Part shown: piece by piece, positions 45,966-54,982 of the stretch
How positions within the stretch are numbered: position 1 is the stretch's first letter
How the letters are laid out: each line of letters opens with the position of its first letter
Assembly: GCF_006864425.1 (NCBI RefSeq)
Contig: NZ_QHLI01000005.1
Location: forward strand, 17,196 to 81,195
DNA length: 64,000 nt
Direction: 5' to 3'
Source: Campylobacter troglodytis
Lineage (GTDB): Bacteria > Campylobacterota > Campylobacteria > Campylobacterales > Campylobacteraceae
Notes under the pieces: generated by a model
Told to the model about the DNA's origin: nothing
Databases searched by the model: none
What the model saw: the letters and a program-made list of their open reading frames with translations, nothing else
Program-made: the position numbers and the translations under genes

Positions 45966-48230
45966 ATGCAAAAAACATTTAAAATAGTAGTGCTTCAAAG
46001 CCTTGTTTTTATGGGGCTTTTATTTGTTTTAAGCCTTGTTTTAAGAAGCATTTTTATCGCTCATTTTATTAGCGAAATAAGGGGCGTAAGCTTGGCAGAA
46101 TTTGCACATTTTGCTTTGAATTTTCTTCGCTATGACGGACAAATCATAGGTGTTTTGAGCGTAATTTTCTTTGTGTTAAATTTCATCTCAAAACAAGCAC
46201 TCATCAAGCTTTACGCCCTTTTGGTTATTTTAATTACCGCCTTTGTAGGCATTGCAAACATAGGCTTTTATAAGATTTATGCAGATGTCTTTAACTCCAC
46301 GCTTTTAGGGCTTGTTTTTGATGATAAAAAGGCGATTTTAGACACCGCACTTGGTGGGGATTTTAACTTTACAAGCAAGGTTTTGATCTGGCTTTTAATA
46401 AGCTTTGCATTTTACGCATTTTTCGCGCTTTTTTACGCAAAAATGAATAAAACTCAAGGCAAAAAATTTCGCATTGTTATTTTCATAGGCTTTGTGCTTT
46501 GCTGTTTGTTTAGCATAAATGGAACAATAGGGCTTAAAGGCATATCTTTAAGCAAGGAAATCGTGCCTGTGTCAAATGCCTTTTTACGCAAGATCACGCA
46601 CGGAGGCTTTCGAGATCTGCTTTATGTGTATAGAAGCTACGCAAAAATCGCAAAATCAAGCTTTAAAGACTTCACAAATGAAGCCCCACTTGCTGCTACA
46701 AGGGCTTTTTTTAATCTTGAAAACAAAGGCGAGAGTGAGTTTGATCTAAGAAAACTCTTGCAAAAAGAGGTTTCAAATCCTAATGAGATAGAAATTAGGC
46801 ACATTTTTTATATAATAGCTGAAAGTTTAAGTAGTTGGCATTTTGATGAGGAATTCGATGAAATAGAACTTACAAAAGAATTAAAAGCCTTGATAAATGA
46901 AAAAAACGCATTTAAGGCAGATATTTTCTTGCAAAATGGCACTCGCACCATAGATAGCCTTGATGTGCAAATAAGCGGACTTTACCACACAGGCATTCCT
47001 TTAAGCTTAAGTGTAGGCAAAAGCCCTATTTTTGAGATGTCGCCAGGCTTTATCTTTAAGGATTTGGGCTTTAAAACTAGCTTTTTTTACGGAGGCTCAA
47101 GCACCTGGTATAAAATAGACAGCTACACTAAATCACAGGGCTTTGATGAAATAAAAGCAGGTGCTGAGATAATAAAATTTGCCAAAGAAAAAGGCTTTGA
47201 AGCACCTTTTGAAAACTCTTGGGGAGCATTTGATCATTATTTGTTTGAATTTATCAAAGATTATACCATCACAAACAAAGACACAAAGAGCTTTGCTATG
47301 ATAATGACTACTTCAAATCACCCACCTTATGATGCTCCGGTTGAAAAATTCGGAGTAGATTATGCAAAAATCAAAGCCTTCATCAAAAAACACCCCCAAA
47401 TTCCCCAAAAAGAGCTTAACGAAAAGATCTTTTCTCATATAATTTATCAAGATAAAATGCTAGCTCATTTTGTGCGAGAAGTGTCTAAAGCCTTGCCAAA
47501 TAGCCTTTTTGTCATCACAGGGGATCACAAAGGGACATCTTTTTTTCACAAGGCTAGAGGAGATGTGCCTTTAATTATTTATTCGCCCATTTTAAGGCCC
47601 TTTGTGCTTTCAAAAATAGGCTCTCACATAGACATAAGCCCCACTATCGTGGGGCTTGTCGCTTCAAATTCATATAAATATCTTAGCTTTGGCGAGCCGC
47701 TTTTAAGCAATGACGAAACAAAGGAGCCTTTATTAACCTTAAACAAGGCTTTGCCATCTTCAAAGAGCGGTAAAAATTCAAGCCCTTTGCCCTTAAATGC
47801 AGATAAAAATGCCCTTGTCATAAATAAAAGCTTTTATGAAAATAATGGGATTAAAAACCGCTTCGCCCTAGGCTTTAACGCGGTGGCAAATGAGGATTTT
47901 ATTTATGATGGGCAAACAATAGAGTATTTTGATAAGGTGAAAATTCAAGGAAGTGCTACTGAATTTAAAAGCCAAAAGGCTAAAATTCAAGTAGGCACTG
48001 AATTTCAAAACGCAACGGTTCAAAATTTTAAAGATAAAGAGCTTGAATTTGAGCCAAGTAAAAATGCTAGTTTAAAAAATGAAGATGCCAAAGTGCAAAA
48101 CAACAACATTGAATTTAAAGAGCAAGGCACAAAGGATGAGGTCCTTGCAAGGGCTATGTTTGATCAGCTTCAAAGGGCAAGAGCTCTCAGCTGGTGGATT
48201 ATAAACAAGGGCTATGTGATTAAGGATTAG
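45966..48230 (+). CDS. LtaS-like membrane sulfatase-family transferase
   Basis: About 754 residues: four to five membrane segments in the first 210 residues (VVLQSLVFMGLLFVLSLVLR; LYALLVILITAFVGIANIGF), then a periplasmic alkaline-phosphatase-fold domain with metal-site motifs IIAESLSSWHF, TTSNHPPYD and VITGDHKGTSFF. Members move phosphoglycerol or phosphoethanolamine onto glycans or lipids. The C-terminal part (about residues 650-720) is a low-complexity E/F/K/N-rich stretch with GAATTTAAA-type words. I use ATG 45966, with AGGAAG upstream. Exact donor and acceptor are unknown. Confidence 0.78.
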   Translation: MQKTFKIVVLQSLVFMGLLFVLSLVLRSIFIAHFISEIRGVSLAEFAHFALNFLRYDGQIIGVLSVIFFVLNFISKQALIKLYALLVILITAFVGIANIGFYKIYADVFNSTLLGLVFDDKKAILDTALGGDFNFTSKVLIWLLISFAFYAFFALFYAKMNKTQGKKFRIVIFIGFVLCCLFSINGTIGLKGISLSKEIVPVSNAFLRKITHGGFRDLLYVYRSYAKIAKSSFKDFTNEAPLAATRAFFNLENKGESEFDLRKLLQKEVSNPNEIEIRHIFYIIAESLSSWHFDEEFDEIELTKELKALINEKNAFKADIFLQNGTRTIDSLDVQISGLYHTGIPLSLSVGKSPIFEMSPGFIFKDLGFKTSFFYGGSSTWYKIDSYTKSQGFDEIKAGAEIIKFAKEKGFEAPFENSWGAFDHYLFEFIKDYTITNKDTKSFAMIMTTSNHPPYDAPVEKFGVDYAKIKAFIKKHPQIPQKELNEKIFSHIIYQDKMLAHFVREVSKALPNSLFVITGDHKGTSFFHKARGDVPLIIYSPILRPFVLSKIGSHIDISPTIVGLVASNSYKYLSFGEPLLSNDETKEPLLTLNKALPSSKSGKNSSPLPLNADKNALVINKSFYENNGIKNRFALGFNAVANEDFIYDGQTIEYFDKVKIQGSATEFKSQKAKIQVGTEFQNATVQNFKDKELEFEPSKNASLKNEDAKVQNNNIEFKEQGTKDEVLARAMFDQLQRARALSWWIINKGYVIKD

Positions 48231-48303
48231 GATCTTAGCTTATAAAATTAAACTTAAAGCTTGCCTATTTAAAAATTCACGCAAAAATCATCAAGGAAAA
48301 ATT

Positions 48304-49509
48304 TTGAAAAAATTCACGCTTTTTGTATTATTTGTTTTATCAGCCTTGTTTTTGCTAGGCTTTGGGACATATAAAAAGGCTGAAAAAGCTCATTTCTATG
48401 ATAGTAAAGCCCTTATGGAAGCTTATGGAGCAGAAAGTGGGGCTGACTTTGAGCCTTTAAGTGCTTTAATAATTGCACCTGAAAACACCTTGCATTCAAG
48501 CAGCTTGGTGCAAACAAAACGCGGTGTAATGGCACTTTTCTTTGCAGGAAGTCGCGAGGGTGCAGCTGATGTTAAGATTTATCAAAGTTTTTATGACGCG
48601 CAAAACAACGAGTGGAGCAAGGCTCAAAGCATTTTGGATGCAAAAACGCTTTCAAAAATGAGCGGAAAATTTATCAAAAAGCTAGGAAACCCTCTTGCCT
48701 TTGAGGACATAAATGGCAGGGTGCATTTTTTTGTCGTGGGCGTTAGCCTTGGAGGCTGGGCTACGAGCAAGGTTTATCAGCTTGAATTTGATAAGAATTT
48801 AAAGCCTGAATTTAAGGGCGAGTTGAAACTTGGTGCTTTTTTGAATTTTTCTCATCTTGTGCGAACGCCTGCCATTGTGCTTGATGAGGGGGGCTTTATC
48901 TTGCCACTTTACCACGAGTTAGCTCATAAATACGCACTCTTGGGATTTTTTGACGAAGATGCAAATTTGCTTTTTACAAAACGCATAAACACCCTTAAAA
49001 ATCAGCTTCAACCAAGCCTTTTGGCTCACAATGTAGGAGGTGCAATCTGCCTTGCCTTTTTTAGAAATCACAAATCTTATGAAAATGCAGCCTTTTTGCA
49101 GCATTGCGGTGGCAGAGGGACTTCGTGGCAAGAGCCTATAAAGACAAATCTTAAAAGCTATGATAGTTCAAGCGTTTTGGGGTTGATTTTTGTGGATTAT
49201 AAGGACTGGGACTTCAAAAAAAGTGAGGTTTTGCTCGTGCATAATGACGGAGCTAAGGAAAATCCACGCTCTAAACTTAGCCTTTTTTGGCTAAAAGATG
49301 AGACAAAAGGCGAATTTGTCAAGCTTTTTACCCTTGATGAGGGGGCTGAGGTGAGTTATCCTACGATTTTGTCCCTTTCAAATAGCGAAAAAATGCCAAA
49401 TGATAGGATTTTCATAAGCTACACCCTTGATAGAAAGGTGATTAAAACGCAGATTTTAAGCGTCAAAGCCATACAAGAGGCTATTGATGCAAAAAGGGAT
49501 GAGAAATGA
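48304..49509 (+). CDS. sialidase-fold (BNR repeat) protein, membrane anchored or exported
   Basis: 401 residues. The N-terminal hydrophobic segment (FTLFVLFVLSALFLLGFG) is a signal or anchor. The rest fits a six-bladed sialidase-type propeller: PENTLHSSSLVQTKRGVMALFFAGSREGAAD with the Arg-containing FAGSREG early, AFFRNHKSYENAAFLQHCGG, LPLYHELAHKY, and VSYPTILSLSN late. NCBI-style names would be exo-alpha-sialidase; whether it cleaves sialic acid is unproven. It starts at TTG 48304 behind AAGGAAAA. It overlaps the next gene by 4 bases. Confidence 0.72.
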   Translation: MKKFTLFVLFVLSALFLLGFGTYKKAEKAHFYDSKALMEAYGAESGADFEPLSALIIAPENTLHSSSLVQTKRGVMALFFAGSREGAADVKIYQSFYDAQNNEWSKAQSILDAKTLSKMSGKFIKKLGNPLAFEDINGRVHFFVVGVSLGGWATSKVYQLEFDKNLKPEFKGELKLGAFLNFSHLVRTPAIVLDEGGFILPLYHELAHKYALLGFFDEDANLLFTKRINTLKNQLQPSLLAHNVGGAICLAFFRNHKSYENAAFLQHCGGRGTSWQEPIKTNLKSYDSSSVLGLIFVDYKDWDFKKSEVLLVHNDGAKENPRSKLSLFWLKDETKGEFVKLFTLDEGAEVSYPTILSLSNSEKMPNDRIFISYTLDRKVIKTQILSVKAIQEAIDAKRDEK

Positions 49510-50861
49510 TACTATGTGCCTTTTTGCTTTTTGGGGGCTTTTTGTGGCTTTTTGGGGGTTTAATTAGGCTTTTCGCAGATAAAAAATTCACAGAATTTGG
49601 CTTTGTAAATGAAAAAAAGGTTAAATTCAAGGGCGAAAATTCAAAAATCACTGAATTGAAAAAAGAAAATTCAAGCAAGGCTGAATTTCAAGCCAAAAAT
49701 TCACACCAACACCGTCATAGCAAGACTTGCGAAAGCAAGTCGTGGCGGCTGGGGCATAGCGGTTTTTACCTAGCAAAAATGTCGGACGAGCCGTTAGGCG
49801 AAGTAAAATCCATAAAAAATTCACAAAGCCTTGAATTTAAAGGCAAATTCCAAAACGAAAATTCACAAAATGCTGAATTTAAAGAGCTGATCAGAGAGGA
49901 AACTTCACAAGGCGTTGAATTTAAAGAAAGCACTTCAAGCAAGGCTGAATTTCAAGCCCAAAATTCACAGCAAAATCGTCATTGCGAGACTTGCGAAAGC
50001 AAGTCGTGGCGGCTGGGGCATAGCGGTTTTTGCGTAGCAAAAATCTTATACAAGCTCTTATGTAAAGTAAAATCCATAAAAAATTCACAAAGCCTTGAAT
50101 TTAAAGGCAAATTCCAAAACGAAAATTCACAAAATGCTGAATTTCAAGCCCAAAATTCACAGCAAAGTTGTCATTGCGAGACTTGCGAAAGCAAGTCGTG
50201 GCGGCTGGGGCATAGCGGTTTTTGCGTAGCAAAAATACGTTACGAGCCTTTAGGCGAAGTAAAATCTATAAAAAATTCACAAAACTTAAAACTCAAATAC
50301 ACCCTAACGCTCATTTTTACAGCACTTTGCCTTGTGCCTTTTTATCAAGGATTTAATCTAGCTACACTAATGTATTCATTTTTTGACGCTCCAAGTGTGA
50401 TCTGTGTGCTGTTAATGGACTTTTTTGTTTTAAAAACCCTTGCAAAAGATTTTTTAAATTCAGCACTTTGCAAGGATTTCAAATCCCTAACGCCTTTGGA
50501 AAAGTTTGCAAATTTAAGCATAAGCCCCCTTTCCTTTGTGTTTTTACTTGTTTATGGAAGTATCATTTTTTTAGGAAATTTGGATTTAATCCCTTATGAT
50601 TTTTACACCCTAAATGCCCTTACTCAGCCTTATTTAAGCGACTTACTCTTGCACGAGTTTAATAAGATAGTTCTAGTTTTCGCACTTTTAATCTCACTTT
50701 ATGCCACAAGCAAGCTCTGTGCAATCTTAGCTCTAAGCTCACTCTTGCCCTTTGTGCTTGGCGTAGAACAAAGTATGCTAACAACTCTCATTTGTCCATA
50801 TTTATGGCTTTTTAGCCTTATTATGAGCCTTAAAATGTGCTGTGCTAGGCTTTTTAAATAA
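49506..50861 (+). CDS. membrane protein with three in-frame repeat inserts
   Basis: 451 residues of unknown function. The first 25 residues are one membrane segment (ILCAFLLFGGFLWLFGGLI) and the last about 190 hold five or so more (LTLIFTALCLVPFY; VFLLVYGSIIFLGNL; IVLVFALLISLYATSKL; LLPFVLGVEQSMLTTLICPY). Residues about 35-262 are three copies of a repeat: HCETCESKSWRLGHSGF, then AKI...VKSIKNSQSLEFKGKF and QNENSQNAEF. The DNA of the copies is the GTCATTGCGAGACTTGCG palindrome family plus AATTCACAAA words. Spacings are multiples of 3 (264 and 192). It overlaps the sialidase-fold gene by 4 bases. Confidence 0.65.
   Translation: MILCAFLLFGGFLWLFGGLIRLFADKKFTEFGFVNEKKVKFKGENSKITELKKENSSKAEFQAKNSHQHRHSKTCESKSWRLGHSGFYLAKMSDEPLGEVKSIKNSQSLEFKGKFQNENSQNAEFKELIREETSQGVEFKESTSSKAEFQAQNSQQNRHCETCESKSWRLGHSGFCVAKILYKLLCKVKSIKNSQSLEFKGKFQNENSQNAEFQAQNSQQSCHCETCESKSWRLGHSGFCVAKIRYEPLGEVKSIKNSQNLKLKYTLTLIFTALCLVPFYQGFNLATLMYSFFDAPSVICVLLMDFFVLKTLAKDFLNSALCKDFKSLTPLEKFANLSISPLSFVFLLVYGSIIFLGNLDLIPYDFYTLNALTQPYLSDLLLHEFNKIVLVFALLISLYATSKLCAILALSSLLPFVLGVEQSMLTTLICPYLWLFSLIMSLKMCCARLFK
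49713..50285 (+). repeat. three in-frame copies of a palindromic repeat unit
   Basis: Copies begin at about 49713, 49977 and 50169. Each contains CATTGCGAGACTTGCGAAAG or a near form, CAAGTCGTGGCGGC and TAGCGGTTTTTGCGTAGC. The last two are separated by exactly 192 bp, the first two by 264 bp. Confidence 0.8.
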
Positions 50862-50867
50862 AATTTG

Positions 50868-50881
50868 TTTTTTTTTTTTTT
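50868..50881 (+). repeat. poly-T tract (14 T) in the tenA promoter region
   Basis: Fourteen T bases end 25 bases upstream of the -10 box at 50906. Its length may tune promoter strength if it slips. Confidence 0.8.
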
Positions 50882-50905
50882 GTATTAACAGATCACTTTT
50901 TACGG

Positions 50906-50911
50906 TATAAT
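50906..50911 (+). promoter_or_regulatory. -10 box of the tenA pair
   Basis: TATAAT within ACGGTATAATTTC, 33 bases before GTG 50944. No room for a thiamine riboswitch between them. Confidence 0.6.
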
Positions 50912-50943
50912 TTCAATTACCAATTTTAAAGAAAGGATAAACA

Positions 50944-51612
50944 GTGAAAATCTTTCAAAGACTAATTGAAGAAAACGCTGAAATTTGGGATGCTTATGTG
51001 CATCATAAGTTTGTTAAGGAGCTTGAAAAGGGCAGCTTGCCAAGGGAGAATTTCCTCTTTTACTTAAAGCAAGATTATATATACTTGCATAATTATGCAA
51101 GATGCTATGCCTTACTTGCCAACAATGCCTCCAACGCAAAGGAACTTCGCCTTGCTATGAAGTGTCAAAACTACATTATGGACGGAGAGCTAGAACTTCA
51201 CAGAAGCATCTTAGAACTTGGCATAAATGCTGATAAATTAGGCGTTCGCGATGAAAGCCTTGTGAATTTAGCCTATACCCGCTATATGTTAGATGTGGCA
51301 AACAGTGGGGATTATGTCGATATGCTAGCAGCCCTTTGTAGTTGCTTTTTAGGATATGGAGTCATTGGAAAAGAGATTTATGATAGGCTTGGAGAGGCTG
51401 GGCTTAAGGATCATCCTTACGAGCAGTGGATTCGCACCTATTCAGAGGCTAATTTTCAAGCTGAGTGCACAAGCTATGAGGAGTTTATAGATGGCTATGC
51501 ACCAATTATAAATGAGGCTAAGTTTAAGAAGATGAGCGACATTTTTCACACTGTTACTCGCCTTGAATGTGCCTTTTGGCAACACGGACTTGATATGAAG
51601 CTTGATTTGTAA
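50944..51612 (+). CDS. tenA: TenA-family thiaminase II-like protein, copy 1
   Basis: 222 residues. TenA enzymes hydrolyse aminopyrimidine compounds to recover the thiamine pyrimidine. FYLKQDYIYLHNYAR holds the conserved Asp and Tyr, ALCSCFLGYGVIG the active-site Cys, PYEQWIRTYS a signature, and TRLECAFWQHGL the late catalytic Glu. GTG 50944 follows AAAGGAT. A second copy lies 42 bases downstream. thiL elsewhere in the window shows that the thiamine pathway is at least partly present. Confidence 0.88.
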   Translation: MKIFQRLIEENAEIWDAYVHHKFVKELEKGSLPRENFLFYLKQDYIYLHNYARCYALLANNASNAKELRLAMKCQNYIMDGELELHRSILELGINADKLGVRDESLVNLAYTRYMLDVANSGDYVDMLAALCSCFLGYGVIGKEIYDRLGEAGLKDHPYEQWIRTYSEANFQAECTSYEEFIDGYAPIINEAKFKKMSDIFHTVTRLECAFWQHGLDMKLDL

Positions 51613-51654
51613 AATGCTTTCATGCAAGATTTAAATTTAAATTAAGGATAAAAA

Positions 51655-52338
51655 ATGCAACTTTTTGATAGATTAGTTAAGGAAAATGCTGAAATTTGGG
51701 ATGCTTACTTGCATCACGATTTTGTAAAGCAGATTGAAAAAGGCAGCTTGCCAAAGGAAAATTTTGCCTTTTATTTAAAGCAAGATTATATGTATTTGCT
51801 GCATTACGGCAGGGTGTGTGGGCTACTTGCAAACAGTGCCTCAAATGCCCGTGAAATCGCCTTTGCGACAAAGTATCAGCAAATCGCAACTTCTGTTGTG
51901 GATGGAGAGCACGTCTTGCATAGAAGTATCTTAGGCGAGACTGATTCAAAGGAGGCTAGCAAGCTTGAAATAAGAAAGGAAAGCATAGCCAACATAGCCT
52001 ACACCTGCTATATGATAAATGTCGCAAGCAGTGGGGATTTCCTTGATACCCTCGTGGCTTTAAGCTCTTGTGCTTCTGGCTACTGCCACATAGGGCGAGA
52101 AATTTATGCAAGGCTTGGAGAAGCTGGGCTTAAAAATCACCCCTACGAGCAGTGGATTAGAACCTATAGCGATGAGGTTTTAGCTCCCTTGGGAACGGAG
52201 TTTGAAAATTTCGTAAATAGCTATACAGACAGTATCAGCGAGGCTAAGTTTCAAAAACTAAGCGATATTTTTTACACAGTTACTCGCTTAGAATGTAATT
52301 TTTGGCAACAAGGACTTACACTTCAAATGGACTTGTAG
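51655..52338 (+). CDS. tenA: TenA-family thiaminase II-like protein, copy 2
   Basis: 227 residues, a clear paralog of the upstream gene. FYLKQDYMYLLHYGRV, ALSSCASGYCHIG with the active-site Cys, PYEQWIRTYS and TRLECNFWQQGL are all present, so both copies look catalytic. TAAGGAT lies before ATG 51655. The copies differ most around residues 60-100, which lines the substrate pocket in TenA structures, so a split in substrate is possible (inference). Confidence 0.88.
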   Translation: MQLFDRLVKENAEIWDAYLHHDFVKQIEKGSLPKENFAFYLKQDYMYLLHYGRVCGLLANSASNAREIAFATKYQQIATSVVDGEHVLHRSILGETDSKEASKLEIRKESIANIAYTCYMINVASSGDFLDTLVALSSCASGYCHIGREIYARLGEAGLKNHPYEQWIRTYSDEVLAPLGTEFENFVNSYTDSISEAKFQKLSDIFYTVTRLECNFWQQGLTLQMDL

Positions 52339-52354
52339 TGTTTCATTGCAAAGC

Positions 52355-52396
52355 TTGCTAAATTTATAGCTTAGTAAATTTAGCAACTTCTTTTAA
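52355..52396 (+). terminator. terminator of the tenA pair
   Basis: Perfect 12-bp stem TTGCTAAATTTA/TAAATTTAGCAA with an 8-base loop, followed by CTTCTTTT, starting 16 bases after the stop codon. Confidence 0.75.
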
Positions 52397-52894
52397 TATA
52401 TCTTGTGAATTTTTTGTAAATTTGCAAAGAATTCACAGCCTTTTAAAACCCTTTAAAAGCTATTTTTAAACAACTTTAAATTTAAAGCCTCTTGTATCAA
52501 AAAATTCTAAATTTTAATGCCTTAAACAAGTTAAAAAGCAAGATCTTAGTTTTAACCCTTTTGCAAAAAGCCTTTTTTATCTTAGTAAGCAAGGTATCAA
52601 GTAGCGGATTTTAATTAACAAAACCATATTTTTAGGTATTTGCTATAAACACAACAAATGACTCAAAAATAACCCATTAATCATTTATTAAGCAAGAACA
52701 AGGGCTTGTTAAAATTGAAATTTTTATCATTTAAGTTTAAAATTTTGTTAAATTTATGCTTGAATTTTTAAGCAAAAATGCGACAAAATTCAAACGAAGA
52801 AAAAGTTGAATTTTAAAACAAAAATACAAAATGTCAATCAAAACTAAGTTAAAATTCAAGTAAAAAAAGCAAAAAAGCCCTAAAAAGGATTTCA
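52397..52894. other. spacer before the restriction-modification operon
   Basis: AT-rich, no gene seen. GTGAATTTTT words at the left; the right end has AAAAAGGA as the hsdM ribosome site. Confidence 0.45.
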
Positions 52895-54631
52895 ATGAGA
52901 GAAAAGCAAAGAAATGAGCTTCATAAAACCATTTGGAGCATAGCGGACAAACTGCGTGGAAGTGTTGATGGCTGGGATTTTAAGGCTTATGTCTTAATCA
53001 CGCTTTTTTACCGCTTCATTAGCGAGGACCTTACAAACTACATTAACGCAGAGGAAAACAAGGCAAACAATGCAAACAAAAGCCACGCCGCAAGCAACAC
53101 AAGCAACACAAGCAACACAAGCAACACAAGCAACACAAGCAACACAAGCAACACAAGCAACACAAGCAACACAAGCAACACAAGCAACACAAGCCCAGCC
53201 ACAAGCGACACAAGCAACGCCACAAGCCAAAGCGACTTTGACTACACCAAAATGAGCGATGCAGCTGCTCTTAACGCCAAAGCCCAGCTTGTTAAAATCA
53301 AAGGCTACTTCATAGCCCCAAGCGAGCTTTTTAGTAATCTCATAGCCAAAATCAAGGCAGATTCTACCTTTGCCGAGCAAGAGTTAAACGAAGCCTTAAA
53401 AAAGATCTTTTTAAACATAGAAGCAAGTGCCACAGATTCTCCAAGCGAGGCGAATTTCAAATCGCTTTTTGAGGATTTTAACTTCAACGACAAAGCCCTA
53501 GGTGCTACCACACTAGTGCGAAACAAAAAGCTAGCCGAAGTGCTTTTTGCCATAGCTAAGCTTGATTTTGGCGACATAAAGGATGGCAAGATTGATTTAT
53601 TTGGCGATGCGTATGAGTATTTAATGCGTATGTATGCAAGTAATGCTGGCAAAAGCGGGGGCGAGTATTTCACGCCTCAAGAAGTAAGCCGCTTGCTTGC
53701 TCTAATAGCTTCAAGCGGACAAGATGAGATAAACAAAGCTTACGACCCAGCTTGTGGCTCTGGTTCGCTACTTTTGCAAGTGGGCAAGGTCTTTGAAAGT
53801 AAAAAGCAAGAGATTAACAAGGGCTTTTACGGACAGGAAAAAAATCTCACCTCTTACAATCTTTGCCGAATGAATATGCTACTTCATCACATCAACTACG
53901 ACAAGATTTTCATAGCACACGGCGACACGCTAATGGAGCCTGATGAAGGGCACAGGCAAAGTGAGCCCTTTGACATAATAGTCTCAAATCCCCCTTACTC
54001 CACGAAGTGGGAGGGTGCTGATAATGCTATTTTGGCGAGAGATTCTCGTTTTAGCCCTGCTGGCGTGCTAGCACCAAAGTCAAAAAGCGATTTGGCATTT
54101 GTGATGCACATTTTAGCTTGGCTAAGCGAGAAAGGCACAGCGGCAATCGTAGAATTTCCGGGCGTACTTTATAGAGCAGGTGCGGAGGCTAAGATAAGGC
54201 AGTATTTAATCAAAGAAAATTTTATAGACTGCATTATACAACTACCCGAAAACCTTTTCTTTGGTCCTACCATCGCAACTTGCATAATAGTGCTTAAAAA
54301 GAACAAAAAAGAGCCAAAAACCCTTTTTATCAACGCTAGTGAGTTTTTCACCAAGGCCACAAACAAAAACAAATTAAGCGATGAAAACATAAATCAAATT
54401 TTAAGCCTTTATGAAAGGCGAGAAAATGTCGCCCATCTTTGTGCCTTAATAGACAATGCTAAAATCCTAGCAAACGAAGCGAATTTAAGCGTTTCAAGCT
54501 ATGTCGAGGCAAGAGATACAAAAGAAATCATCGACATAAAAGCCCTAAACGCCGACATTGTAAGCATTGTAGCAAAACAAAACGCCCTACGCAAAGAGAT
54601 AGATAAAATCGTAGCGGAGTTAGAAAGGTAA
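52895..54631 (+). CDS. hsdM: type I restriction-modification DNA methyltransferase subunit
   Basis: N6-adenine methyltransferase subunit of 578 residues. The N-terminal helical domain (LHKTIWSIADKLRGSVDGWDFKAYVL) is standard. Motif I is YDPACGSGSLLLQ (about residue 284) and motif IV is IVSNPPYS (about residue 365). Residues about 65-110 are an insert of 11 perfect SNT tripeptides plus variants, from a 9-bp DNA repeat, in the N-terminal domain. Multiples of 3 keep the frame whatever the copy number. First gene of the operon; a toxin-antitoxin pair separates it from hsdS. Confidence 0.93.
   Translation: MREKQRNELHKTIWSIADKLRGSVDGWDFKAYVLITLFYRFISEDLTNYINAEENKANNANKSHAASNTSNTSNTSNTSNTSNTSNTSNTSNTSNTSNTSPATSDTSNATSQSDFDYTKMSDAAALNAKAQLVKIKGYFIAPSELFSNLIAKIKADSTFAEQELNEALKKIFLNIEASATDSPSEANFKSLFEDFNFNDKALGATTLVRNKKLAEVLFAIAKLDFGDIKDGKIDLFGDAYEYLMRMYASNAGKSGGEYFTPQEVSRLLALIASSGQDEINKAYDPACGSGSLLLQVGKVFESKKQEINKGFYGQEKNLTSYNLCRMNMLLHHINYDKIFIAHGDTLMEPDEGHRQSEPFDIIVSNPPYSTKWEGADNAILARDSRFSPAGVLAPKSKSDLAFVMHILAWLSEKGTAAIVEFPGVLYRAGAEAKIRQYLIKENFIDCIIQLPENLFFGPTIATCIIVLKKNKKEPKTLFINASEFFTKATNKNKLSDENINQILSLYERRENVAHLCALIDNAKILANEANLSVSSYVEARDTKEIIDIKALNADIVSIVAKQNALRKEIDKIVAELER
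53093..53191 (+). repeat. 11 tandem 9-bp repeats (AGCAACACA) in hsdM
   Basis: Exactly 99 bp of identical AGCAACACA units encoding SNT, followed by degenerate ones. Copy-number change adds or removes tripeptides without frameshift. Confidence 0.95.
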
Positions 54632-54667
54632 TGAAATGCAAAATTTGTCATTACAATAAAATTATGT

Positions 54668-54673
54668 TATAAT
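54668..54673 (+). promoter_or_regulatory. -10 box of the third toxin-antitoxin pair
   Basis: TATAAT within ATGTTATAATGC, 31 bases before ATG 54704. The pair therefore has its own promoter inside the hsd operon. Confidence 0.6.
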
Positions 54674-54703
54674 GCAAATTCAATTCAAACATAAAGGATA
54701 ACT

Positions 54704-54982
54704 ATGGCAACGACATTACTACAAGTTCGCATTGACGCAGATACCAAAAAACAAGCAGACGCACTTTTTAACGAGCTTGGATTAGATACAAGCACGGCGA
54801 TTCGTGTATTTATCAAACAAGCCCTTAAAAATAAGGCAATTCCTTTTAGTATCCAAGCAAAGAGTGGGGAGCAAGAGGAAAAAGAGGCATTTTATAGCCC
54901 TGAAAATGTGGCAATCCTAAAAGCACGATATAAAAGAACGCAAAAAGAACAAGGGCTTATAGATAAGGACATCAATGCGTAA
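54704..54982 (+). CDS. RelB/DinJ-family antitoxin
   Basis: 92 residues. TTLLQVRIDADTKKQADALF is the ribbon-helix-helix N-terminus, LGLDTSTAIRVFIKQAL and IPFSI follow as in DinJ/RelB, and the charged C-terminal half would bind the toxin. ATAAAGGAT lies before ATG 54704. It overlaps the toxin gene by 8 bases. Confidence 0.88.
   Translation: MATTLLQVRIDADTKKQADALFNELGLDTSTAIRVFIKQALKNKAIPFSIQAKSGEQEEKEAFYSPENVAILKARYKRTQKEQGLIDKDINA

Noticed and set aside
50882..50943. Thiamine diphosphate riboswitch before tenA
   Set aside because: Only about 30 bases between the -10 box and the start, too short for the element, and no conserved core was seen.
53093..53191. Possible CRISPR array
   Set aside because: The units are 9 bp and contiguous with no spacers, and are translated within hsdM.
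53038..53380. Cysteine- or leucine-rich minus-strand frames opposite hsdM
   Set aside because: They are the complement of the AGCAACACA repeats; hsdM is clearly the real gene.
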